A DNA stretch of 64,000 nucleotides from Solirubrum puertoriconensis. GTDB taxonomy: Bacteria > Bacteroidota > Bacteroidia > Cytophagales > Hymenobacteraceae. The stretch spans positions 124,001 through 188,000 of the forward strand of contig NZ_LNAL01000005.1 in NCBI RefSeq assembly GCF_001483135.1, read 5' to 3'. Below, piece after piece: positions 43,070 through 51,320 of this stretch. Below the pieces are notes generated by a model. It searched no databases. It was not told the DNA's origin and saw nothing but the letters and a program-made list of their open reading frames with translations. Positions within the stretch are counted from its first letter, which is position 1; the number at the start of each line of letters is the position of its first letter. Made by a program: the position numbers and the translations under genes.

Positions 43070-45937
43070 ATGGCTAACCGTACGCTGCGCTGGCTTTGCT
43101 GCTGGCTGCTGATGGGCTTGTCGCCTGCCCTATGGGCACAACCCGCCCCCACCAAACAGGTGCAATACCTTTCGGGCACCGACAACACCCACACCAAAAC
43201 CTGGGATTTTTACTGCACCGGCGGGCGGCAAAGCGGCTATTGGACGAGCATTCAGGTGCCTTCGTGCTGGGAGCAGCAGGGCTTCGGCGCCTACAACTAC
43301 GGCCGCGACTACAAAACCTACGGCAAGAATTTCCGCTTCGCTGACGAGCAGGGCCGCTACCGCCACCCGTTCAGCGTGCCGGCTGATTGGCGCCAGAAGC
43401 AAGTGTTCATTGTGTTCGAGGGCTCGATGACGGACACCGAAGTAAAAGTGAACGGGCAGTTGGCCGGGCCCATTCACCAGGGCGCGTTTTACCGCTTTCG
43501 CTACGACATTACCGATAAGCTCAAGCCCGGCCAGCCCAACTTGCTGGAAGTTACCGTAAGCAAGATGTCGGCCGACGCCTCCGTGAACAACGCCGAGCGC
43601 CTGGCCGACTACTGGGTGTTTGGCGGCATCTTCCGGCCGGTATACCTCGAGGCCTTTCCGCGGCAGTTTATCTCTCACACCGCCATTGATGCGCGCGCCG
43701 ATGGGGTCTTCGCCCTGAACGCCTCCCTGCGCGGCCTGCAGCAGCCCGCCCAAGTACAGGCCGAAATCCTCGACGCGACGGGCAAAGTAATTAGCTCGGC
43801 CACCGCCCCGGTGCAGCCCGGCGATACGCTGGTTCACCTGGCCACCAAGATCAGCCAGCCCAAGCGCTGGACCTCGGAGACGCCCCACCTCTACCGCGTG
43901 CGCCTCACGCTACGCGCCGGCGAGCGGGTGCTGTACCAAACAGCCGAGCGGTTTGGCTTCCGCACCATCGAAATCAGGCGCGGCAGGGGCATTTCCGTGA
44001 ACGGCACGCAGGTGAAGCTCAAGGGCATCAACCGCCACAGTTGGTGGCCCGAAACCGGCCGCACCCTCAACAACGAAATTCACTTGCTTGATGTGAAGCT
44101 CATCAAGGAGATGAACATGAACGCGGTGCGCATGGCGCATTACCCGCCCGATAAGCACTTCCTGGAGCTGTGCGACTCCCTGGGTCTGTACGTGCTCGAT
44201 GAGCTGGCCGGCTGGCAAAAGGCCTACAGCACCAAAGCCGGCGCGCCCTTGGTGCGCGAAATGGTGCAGCGCGATGCCAACCACCCCAGCATCCTGTTCT
44301 GGAGCAACGGCAACGAAGGCGGCACCAACAAGCAGCTCGACGACCACTTTGCCCGCTACGACCTCTCGCGCCGGCCCGTAATCCATGCTCACCACCGCCC
44401 CGGCAACCAGCACAACGGCATTGACTGCAACCACTACGAAAACTACTACAGCACCCAGAAGATCCTCGCCGATTCGCTTATCTACCTGCCCACCGAGTTC
44501 CTGCACGCCCAGGACGACGGCGGCGCTGCCGTGGGCCTGCAGGAGATGTGGGAGCTGCACTGGCAGGCGCCGCGCTCGGGCGGCGGCTTTCTGTGGGCCC
44601 TGGTGGATGAAGGCCTGGTGCGTACCGACCTGCGCAACATCATCGACGTAAACGGCGTGAACGCGCCCGACGGCGTGGTGGGCCCGCACCGCGAAAAAGA
44701 AGGCAGCTTCTTTGCCATTCGCGAAATCTTCTCCCCTATTCGCATCACGCTGGCGCAGCTGCCCGCCAAGTTCAAGGGCGTGATCGAGGTCGAGAACCGC
44801 TACCACTTTACCAACCTAGGGCAATGCCACTTTCAGTGGGAGCTGCTGAACTACCGCAGGCCCGGCGAAGCCTTGGCCGGCTCGGTGGCGGGCCCACGGG
44901 GCAAAGTGACCAGCCCCAACGTAGCGCCGCTGGCGAAGGGCAAACTAAAGCTGGAGCTGCCCAACAACTGGCAGCAGTACGACGCCCTGCAGCTCTCGGC
45001 CTACGACCCGCAGCAGAACCTGGTGTACAAATGGGTGTGGCCAACCGGTGCCCCCGCTAAGGTGCTGGAGGGCGTGGTGGCGTTGCCCGCCCAGCAGGTC
45101 GTAGAGAAAGCCGAAACCGACTCTACCCTTACGCTTAAAGCCGCTAACATCACGGTTACCTTCAGCAAGCTCAACGGCCGCATTACCGGCCTGCGCGGCA
45201 ACAACGGCGACAAACTATCCTTCGGCAACGGCCCCGTGATGGCGGCCGGTACGGCCCGCTTCGTGGGCCTGCAGCACCGCACCGAGGCGGGCGGCGAAGT
45301 AATTGAAGCGCGCTACGAGGGCGACCTGAAAGCGCTGCGCTGGAAGATGTACGGCTCGGGCTGGCTACAGCTCGATTACGAGTACGCGCTGCAGGGCGAC
45401 TTTCCGTTTGCCGGCCTCAGCTTCAGCTACCCCGAAAACTACGTGCTCGGGGCCAAGTGGCTGGGCAAAGGCCCGTACCGCGTCTGGAAAAACCGTCTGC
45501 AGGGCGTAACAACCAACGTGTGGGAAAACGCCTACAACAACACCCAAACTGGTGCCGCGCCGTGGCTGTACCCCGAGTTCAAGGGCTACTTTGCCGACAT
45601 CAGCTGGCTTGAAATGAACACCGTGGAAGGCAAGTTTCTGGTGGCTACGCCCGACCCCGGTTTGTACGTGCGGCTCTTCGAGTTCTACGGCCTGTCGGGC
45701 GTGAAGCCGTTTCCGCCGCTGCCCACCGGTAACTTGTCGTTCCTCGATGCCATCCCGCCCCTCGGCACCAAGCTTGCCCTCAACATCGATGCCGACACCA
45801 GAAACCTAGGGCCGCAAAGCGAGCTGAACCACCTGAGCGGCCGCCGCAAGCGCACCTTGTACTTCTTCTTCGGGCTGCCCAAACCCACCGCCAAGCCCCA
45901 GCCCTACACCGCTCCGGCCAAAGACGACCTGTTCTGA
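43070..45937 (+). CDS. Glycoside hydrolase family 2 beta-galactosidase-like enzyme
   Basis: A 955-residue exported GH2 enzyme; the start at 43070 gives MANRTLRWLCCWLLMGLSPALWAQ as signal peptide. Domain order: sugar-binding jelly roll (WTSIQVPSCWEQQGFGAYNYG), Ig-like beta-sandwich, TIM barrel with FRTIEIRRGRGISVNGTQVKLKGINRHSWWPETGR, acid/base region LFWSNGNEGG (Asn-Glu), and a candidate nucleophile in LPTEFLHA, then two further beta domains. GH2 enzymes remove beta-linked galactose, glucuronic acid or mannose. Context beside pectin enzymes suggests action on galactan side chains of rhamnogalacturonan-I. It stops 1 bp from the stop of the convergent GH105 gene. Confidence 0.9.
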   Translation: MANRTLRWLCCWLLMGLSPALWAQPAPTKQVQYLSGTDNTHTKTWDFYCTGGRQSGYWTSIQVPSCWEQQGFGAYNYGRDYKTYGKNFRFADEQGRYRHPFSVPADWRQKQVFIVFEGSMTDTEVKVNGQLAGPIHQGAFYRFRYDITDKLKPGQPNLLEVTVSKMSADASVNNAERLADYWVFGGIFRPVYLEAFPRQFISHTAIDARADGVFALNASLRGLQQPAQVQAEILDATGKVISSATAPVQPGDTLVHLATKISQPKRWTSETPHLYRVRLTLRAGERVLYQTAERFGFRTIEIRRGRGISVNGTQVKLKGINRHSWWPETGRTLNNEIHLLDVKLIKEMNMNAVRMAHYPPDKHFLELCDSLGLYVLDELAGWQKAYSTKAGAPLVREMVQRDANHPSILFWSNGNEGGTNKQLDDHFARYDLSRRPVIHAHHRPGNQHNGIDCNHYENYYSTQKILADSLIYLPTEFLHAQDDGGAAVGLQEMWELHWQAPRSGGGFLWALVDEGLVRTDLRNIIDVNGVNAPDGVVGPHREKEGSFFAIREIFSPIRITLAQLPAKFKGVIEVENRYHFTNLGQCHFQWELLNYRRPGEALAGSVAGPRGKVTSPNVAPLAKGKLKLELPNNWQQYDALQLSAYDPQQNLVYKWVWPTGAPAKVLEGVVALPAQQVVEKAETDSTLTLKAANITVTFSKLNGRITGLRGNNGDKLSFGNGPVMAAGTARFVGLQHRTEAGGEVIEARYEGDLKALRWKMYGSGWLQLDYEYALQGDFPFAGLSFSYPENYVLGAKWLGKGPYRVWKNRLQGVTTNVWENAYNNTQTGAAPWLYPEFKGYFADISWLEMNTVEGKFLVATPDPGLYVRLFEFYGLSGVKPFPPLPTGNLSFLDAIPPLGTKLALNIDADTRNLGPQSELNHLSGRRKRTLYFFFGLPKPTAKPQPYTAPAKDDLF

Positions 45938-45938
45938 C

Positions 45939-47144
45939 CTAGGGCAGTGGCTTCGTGGCCTGCTCCATTTCGAGGCTGGCCATGATGAACGGCCCCACGC
46001 CCTTGAAGTCGTTTTGCTGCAGGGGCTCGGAGAGGTAGTACTCGTAGCTGCCGTCGCGGTAGGGCGTGCCGCCCAGGCCGCCCACGCTCACAGTGCCGTT
46101 CAGGGTCAGGGTTCCGTCGGCTTCTTCCTGCACAAATTGCTTCAGGATGCCCTGGTAGCCTTTGCGGGCCGCGTTGGCATATTTTTTATCGAGGTAGCCG
46201 AGGCGCACGCCCTTTTGCAACGCGTACACGAACATGCACGAAGCCGAGGCTTCCACGTAGTTGCCCGGCCGCCCGCCCTGGTCGGACACCTGCCACCAGC
46301 AGCCGGTTTTGGGGTCCTGGTACTTCACGAGCACGGGCGCAAGGCGCTGCAGGTAGCGCACCAGGTTTTGGCGCTCGGGATGATTCGGGGGAAAATAGTC
46401 GAGTACATCCACCAAAGCCATGGCGTACCAGCCCATGCCGCGCCCCCAAAAGTTGGGCGAGAGGCCGGTTTGCTTGTTGGCCCACCTCTGCTCCCGGCTT
46501 TCGTCCCAGCCATGGTAGAGCAAGCCGGTTTTGGCGTCTACCAGGTGTTTTTCCACCAAGGCAAACTGCTTGGCTACGTGGCTATAGCCTTCGGGCTGCT
46601 TGAACACCCGGCTGTACTCGGCCGCGAACGGCTCGGCCATGTACAGCCCATCGAGCCACATTTGGTGCGGGTAGCGCTTTTTGTGCCAGTAGCCGCCTTC
46701 CTTGGTGCTGGGCTGCGCCTCTAGCTGCTGCTGCAAGGTTTGCGCAGCCTGCTTGTACTGCTCGCGGCGGGGCAAATTTGGTTGCTGCATCAGCGTGAGC
46801 AGCACCCGCCCCGCGTTGATGTTGTCGAGGTTGTAATCCTCGCGCTTGTAGCGCTGAATGCTGCCGTCGGGGTTGATGGCCTGATCCATGGTGCGCACCA
46901 CGTAGTTGAGGTAGCGGGGCTGGCCGGTGCGCTGCCACACGCGCTCTACGGCCTTGAGCATAAGGCCATGCTCGTAGCCCCAGCGGGCGGCTTTGTTGCG
47001 CACGGCCGGCACGCTATCGGGGTACCACCGCATAAACGAATCGGCCATGCGTACGGACCACGGTTTGGCAGCCGGAGCCTGGGCCGCAGCCAACTGATTT
47101 ACGAGCAGCAGTAAGGCTAATAGCACAATTTGGTAGCGCGTCAT
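45939..47144 (-). CDS. Unsaturated rhamnogalacturonyl hydrolase, GH105
   Basis: A 401-residue exported enzyme; start at 47144 gives MTRYQIVLLALLLLVNQLAAAQ. It matches the (alpha/alpha)6-barrel GH105/YteR family: RWGYEHGLMLKAVERVW, MDQAINPDGSIQRYKREDYNLDNINAGRVLL, and the catalytic Asp region MWLDGLYMAEPFAAEYS, followed by HGWDESREQRWANKQTGLSPNFWGRGMGWYAMALVDVLD. It removes the unsaturated galacturonyl residue left by lyases on rhamnogalacturonan oligomers. First gene downstream end of the minus-strand pectin cluster. Confidence 0.93.
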   Translation of the reverse strand: MTRYQIVLLALLLLVNQLAAAQAPAAKPWSVRMADSFMRWYPDSVPAVRNKAARWGYEHGLMLKAVERVWQRTGQPRYLNYVVRTMDQAINPDGSIQRYKREDYNLDNINAGRVLLTLMQQPNLPRREQYKQAAQTLQQQLEAQPSTKEGGYWHKKRYPHQMWLDGLYMAEPFAAEYSRVFKQPEGYSHVAKQFALVEKHLVDAKTGLLYHGWDESREQRWANKQTGLSPNFWGRGMGWYAMALVDVLDYFPPNHPERQNLVRYLQRLAPVLVKYQDPKTGCWWQVSDQGGRPGNYVEASASCMFVYALQKGVRLGYLDKKYANAARKGYQGILKQFVQEEADGTLTLNGTVSVGGLGGTPYRDGSYEYYLSEPLQQNDFKGVGPFIMASLEMEQATKPLP

Positions 47145-47256
47145 ACTTAAGCAAATGCCCGCACGGAGCATGGTTGATGGTTGTGAAAAACCCAAGCCCT
47201 GATTACCAACCGACCTTCAAAGACCCTATCCAGCGTCCTGAAGCCGCATAGTCAGG

Positions 47257-47265
47257 CAAAAGGTA
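47257..47265 (-). promoter_or_regulatory. Weak candidate promoter box upstream of the GH105 gene
   Basis: On the minus strand this reads TACCTTTTG, close to the -7 consensus TAnnTTTG with one extra T. It lies 113 bp upstream of the GH105 start. No -33 box is clear. Confidence 0.25.
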
Positions 47266-47374
47266 AATCCGTTTAGGATAAATCTTTGCCTTTTGCAAGC
47301 GCAGTTGGTAGGGCTTCGGATGGTAACCGGGTTTGCTGGGAGTCGCTAAGCGGCAGGTCGCAATGCCTAAGCGG

Positions 47375-49036
47375 CTATTGCCGGGCCAGCGTCAACACTT
47401 TCTTCTTCACGCCGGCGCCGTATTCAACCGCCTGCCTAGACTTGCTGGCATCGGTGTTGCGCAGTTGGACGTTCCGGGCTTTTTCGGCGCCCGACACGCG
47501 CAGCAGTACGGCGGCATCGGGTGCGTACCGGATACCATCCAGCTCAACGTTTTGGCTGTTGTGCACTTCCATCACCGGATCCGTGTCGCGGCTGAGGAAG
47601 GTCACGTTCCTAAGCCGAATCTTCTCGGCCTCGATGCACACCAGGCCTTTGTTGCTTTGCAGCACGGCGTTGTCCAGGATGATTTCCTGAATGGCGCGCT
47701 CGGGCAGCCCGCGCACCATCAGGCCGGTGCGGGCGCCGTTGCAGGTAATGTTGCGCATCGCGATTTTGCGGAACAGCGGTGTTCCCTCCCCCACGGGCAG
47801 GGCGGGCGAAACGGGTCGCTCCTTGGAGCCGGCCACCTGCGGCGTGGGGTCTTTGATCATGTAGTACATGTCGAACAGAATGGCCTCGTTCAGAATGTCC
47901 TTCATGTCCACGTTCTCGATGAAGATGTTCTCGACCACGCCGCCGCGGCCGCGCGTGGTTTTAAAGCGCAGGCCAATATCGGTGCCAATGCAGGTGAGGT
48001 TCTGCACGTGGATGTTGCGCGCCCCGCCCGACATTTCGGAGCCGATTACGAAGCCGCCGTGGGCGCGGTACACCGTGCAGTTGCGCACCAGAATGTTCTC
48101 GGTGGGCATGGCGCGCTGCCGTCCCTGCTCGTTGCGGCCCGACTTGATGCAGATGGCATCGTCGCCCACGTCGAAAATGCAGTTCTCCACCAGCGCCCGG
48201 TTGATCGACTCCAGGTCGAGGGCGTCGGTGTTGGGCGTGTAGGGGCCGTTGCGCACGGTTACGTTGCGCACTACCACGTCCTGGCTCATCATGGGGTGCA
48301 GCGTCCAGGCCGGAGAGTTCTGAAACGTAACCCCCTCAAGGAGAATGCGCTGGCACCGGTCGAGTGCCAAAAAATCGGGCCGCAGGTGGTCCTTTATTTC
48401 CTCGAAGTCCTGGATGTTCTGCTTTTCGGGGGTAAGCACGCCGGCTTCCTTGGTGGTGGCGCCTTGCAGACCCTGCGCCGAGGGGTACCAGCGGTCCTGC
48501 TTTTCGTTTAGCACGCCGCCCGAGGCCACCAGCTGCTTCCACTCGCTTTCGGTGCTGCGGCCTTTCTGCACCATCCACCAGGCCTCGCCCGCGCCATCGA
48601 TGATGCCGTGCCCCGTAACGGCTACGTTTTGCAGATTCTGGCCGTAGATGAGGGCCTGGTTGCGCACGGCAGCCAATCCTTCCCAGTTGGTTTTAATCAG
48701 CTTGTAATCGGAGCGCTGATCGGAAAACTGCAGCAAAGCGCCGCGGGCCACGTGCAGGTTCACGTTGGAACGCAACTCCAGGCCAGCGGTGCGCCAGTGC
48801 CCGCGCGGCACCAGTACCACGCCCCCGCCGACTTTGCTGCAGGCCTCAATGGCCTGCTGAATGGCGGCTGTGTTGGCCGTTACGCCATCGGGCACGGCGC
48901 CGTACTTGGTAATGGCAAACGTATCGGCCCGAAACTGAGTGAGGTTTACCTTGGGCAAGGTGGGCGCAAAGCTCTGCGCGGCGGCTGAGCCGGCCGTTAG
49001 CAGCAGGGCGGAAAGTATCGGAAGGGCTTTTTGCAT
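47375..49036 (-). CDS. Polygalacturonase/rhamnogalacturonan hydrolase, GH28
   Basis: A 553-residue exported right-handed beta-helix enzyme (signal peptide MQKALPILSALLLTAGSAAAQ). The GH28 active-site series is complete: PNTDALDLES (N-T-D), VGDDAICIKSG (D-D), AHGGFVIGSEMSG (H-G-G) and LRFKTTRGRGG (R-x-K). The front end has FAITKYGAVPDGVTANTAAIQQAI, typical of the family. It hydrolyses internal alpha-1,4-galacturonan or rhamnogalacturonan bonds by inversion. Part of the minus-strand pectin cluster between the GH105 gene and a six-hairpin glycosidase gene. Confidence 0.94.
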   Translation of the reverse strand: MQKALPILSALLLTAGSAAAQSFAPTLPKVNLTQFRADTFAITKYGAVPDGVTANTAAIQQAIEACSKVGGGVVLVPRGHWRTAGLELRSNVNLHVARGALLQFSDQRSDYKLIKTNWEGLAAVRNQALIYGQNLQNVAVTGHGIIDGAGEAWWMVQKGRSTESEWKQLVASGGVLNEKQDRWYPSAQGLQGATTKEAGVLTPEKQNIQDFEEIKDHLRPDFLALDRCQRILLEGVTFQNSPAWTLHPMMSQDVVVRNVTVRNGPYTPNTDALDLESINRALVENCIFDVGDDAICIKSGRNEQGRQRAMPTENILVRNCTVYRAHGGFVIGSEMSGGARNIHVQNLTCIGTDIGLRFKTTRGRGGVVENIFIENVDMKDILNEAILFDMYYMIKDPTPQVAGSKERPVSPALPVGEGTPLFRKIAMRNITCNGARTGLMVRGLPERAIQEIILDNAVLQSNKGLVCIEAEKIRLRNVTFLSRDTDPVMEVHNSQNVELDGIRYAPDAAVLLRVSGAEKARNVQLRNTDASKSRQAVEYGAGVKKKVLTLARQ

Positions 49037-49094
49037 GGTGGGGTGGATGCGCCTGAGCGCGCTGGGGTAAATGGGTTGTGGCAGGCGGTGGCAC

Positions 49095-51239
49095 CTAGGG
49101 CATGGGCTTCAGGCCCTCCCACTTCACCGTCCAGCCCGTCGGGATGCCGGGGTTGGGCGTTTTGTTGCCGTCGTAGCCGGCGCACATAAGCGCCACGGCG
49201 GCTAGTAGCCCGCCGTTGCCGGGCAGGTACACGCGCAGTCGGTCATCCTGGAAGTTGTGCCCGTTGGGCAGGTAGGTGTTCGTGCGGATTGGCATTAGCA
49301 GCGCATCCACGGCTTTGTCGGGGAGCCCCAGGCGAGTAGCCGTCATGGAGGTCATCGGGAAATCCCAGCCCCAGGTGTGGTTCCAGGTCCAGTCCTTCCA
49401 CACCAAGTCGAAAGTGCGACGCATGGTGTTGGCATCCTGTTGCCCGGTGACGGGCATCATACCTAGGGCACCCAATACCGAGGGGTGGTCGGTTTTGAAC
49501 TCGGGGTTGGTGTAAGAGTCGGTGGCGCTTTCGGTGGCCAGGTACACGCCGCCTGCTTCGGGCAGCTTCGAGAGCTTTTGCAGCACGGCATCCCACTTTT
49601 GGTTGCGCGGCAAACCGGCCCGCTTGCGCCACTCCTGGGCGGTGTTCAGGGCCCAGTTCCAGTACACCAGCTCGTAGGTGGGATTAAAGGTTTCTTCGGC
49701 CTTAAAGCGCTCCTGCGCCGGAATGAGGCCTTTGCCGAGGATGAAGCGGTCCTTCTCCTTTTCATAGAAGGGGTACGAGGCCATGAAATCGGCGGTGGCA
49801 AACACCAGGTCCTGGTACTTCTTCTGCACAGCGGCGGTATTCCGGTCGCGGCGCACCAGCTCGGCCATGTGGATGAAGTGCGGCTGCTGCCAGATCAGGA
49901 ACGCGCCCACCGACGACGGTGCTTCACGGCCCTCGTTGTCGGTCATTTTTTGCCAGCGCACCCCCTCGAAACCTTGCCGTTGGGCAATGGCTTTGGCCCC
50001 GGCTACAATCTCGGGGCGCAGGTACCAGTCGAGGCTTTTCTCGAGCAGCTCGGTGCGGCCCCACAGCCCGTAGTGCATGGCGTGCCACCAGTGCATTTCG
50101 AGGTGGGGCTTGCCAAACCAGCTGTTGTAGGTAAGGCCGGTTTCTTGCGGCGGAAACTGCCCGGTTTCCTGCGACCGGATGAGGTACTGCGACAAAATCA
50201 TGCGGCGCTCCAGCTCCTTGGCGCGCGGGTCGGCGGTGGCCCCGAAGTCAATAGCTCCGCCACTTTGCCAGAAAGCTTTCCACTTGCTTTGGCTGTTTTT
50301 CTGGGCGTCGGCAAACGTGGGCACAGCGCCTAGGTCGCGGCTGGCAAAGCGGGTGCCCAGCTCCAGCACGTCCTGCTTGCCGCCGGGCGTTAGCACAAAT
50401 TCGTGGGGTTGGCCTTGCGCGAGCTTGGCGTCGCCGCTCCAGCCGAAGCTCACAAAGTACTGGTCGTTGTCGAGGCGGTGCGACACTACCGCGCCCTTGC
50501 CCTTTTGCGACTCGATACGCGACGTGTGCTTGTCGGCGTGCTGGTAGTTTACGCCTTCGTCCGTCCACTCGGCCGTGGGGTACGGCAGGCGTAGGGCTAC
50601 TTTCAGCCGCTGTTGCCGCAGCAGCGGCGACTTCACTTGCACGGCCACGAGGTCCTGCTCCTGGTGGCCCACCGTCAGCACGTCAACGGGCGTGCCTTCG
50701 AGGGTAAAATGGCTGCGGATTTCGCCCGTCCAGGGGTTCAGCTCCTGCCGAATGTCGCGCAGGTCTTTGATGGTGGCGCGCGAGCCGTCTTTCTTCAGCA
50801 GAACAAACCCTAGGTTGCCCAGCTGCAGGCGGTGCGGGTTGGCCCGTAGGAAATCCACCGCGCCTTTGTTGCGCTCGGGGGCTTTCACCTGCACCGTGTA
50901 GGGGATCTTGCGGCCGTTGAGGTCGTAGGTGCGTTGGGCCTCCTCCACCTGGTAGTTCTGGGTGTTCGGGAAGCTGTGCCAGCCCCACTCCGACTGCGTA
51001 CCCAGGGGCACGCCCTTCTGGTAGTACTCCGGAAAGCTCTGCAGGCCGGTAATGTCGGTGGTGAAGGCAAAAGCGCCGTTGCCTACGGTGAGCGACGACA
51101 ACGAATCGGTACGGGTGTTCAGCACTTTGTGGCGCTCAACCACGGCTTGCCGGTTGATGGCCTGCGCCAGCCCCTGAGTGCTGGTCAGGGCTACGGCACC
51201 TAGGCCAAGCAACGAAAGAAAAAGGCGGTTCGGGAACAT
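49095..51239 (-). CDS. Six-hairpin (GH65-like) glycosidase of the pectin cluster
   Basis: A 714-residue exported protein with signal peptide MFPNRLFLSLLGLGAVALTSTQGLAQ. It has a beta-sandwich N-terminal domain (SSLTVGNGAFAFTTDITGLQSFPEYY) and an (alpha/alpha)6 barrel (MILSQYLIRSQETGQFPPQETGLTYNSWFGKPHLEMHWWHAMHYGLWGR, FNPTYELVYWNWALNTAQEWRKRAGLP, NHTWGWDFPMTSMTATRLGLPDKA). The layout recalls GH65 and related clan members, but I cannot name the CAZy family. Acidic residues in HLEMHWWHA and GWDFPM are candidate catalytic ones. Operon with its neighbours. Confidence 0.7.
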   Translation of the reverse strand: MFPNRLFLSLLGLGAVALTSTQGLAQAINRQAVVERHKVLNTRTDSLSSLTVGNGAFAFTTDITGLQSFPEYYQKGVPLGTQSEWGWHSFPNTQNYQVEEAQRTYDLNGRKIPYTVQVKAPERNKGAVDFLRANPHRLQLGNLGFVLLKKDGSRATIKDLRDIRQELNPWTGEIRSHFTLEGTPVDVLTVGHQEQDLVAVQVKSPLLRQQRLKVALRLPYPTAEWTDEGVNYQHADKHTSRIESQKGKGAVVSHRLDNDQYFVSFGWSGDAKLAQGQPHEFVLTPGGKQDVLELGTRFASRDLGAVPTFADAQKNSQSKWKAFWQSGGAIDFGATADPRAKELERRMILSQYLIRSQETGQFPPQETGLTYNSWFGKPHLEMHWWHAMHYGLWGRTELLEKSLDWYLRPEIVAGAKAIAQRQGFEGVRWQKMTDNEGREAPSSVGAFLIWQQPHFIHMAELVRRDRNTAAVQKKYQDLVFATADFMASYPFYEKEKDRFILGKGLIPAQERFKAEETFNPTYELVYWNWALNTAQEWRKRAGLPRNQKWDAVLQKLSKLPEAGGVYLATESATDSYTNPEFKTDHPSVLGALGMMPVTGQQDANTMRRTFDLVWKDWTWNHTWGWDFPMTSMTATRLGLPDKAVDALLMPIRTNTYLPNGHNFQDDRLRVYLPGNGGLLAAVALMCAGYDGNKTPNPGIPTGWTVKWEGLKPMP

Positions 51240-51320
51240 GGGCGGAGGGCAATGCGGCGCTGCTGAAAGCGCCTGGGTGGGGCTTGCTGGGCGCGGTGGC
51301 TCCCAGCAGGCAAACTGAGG

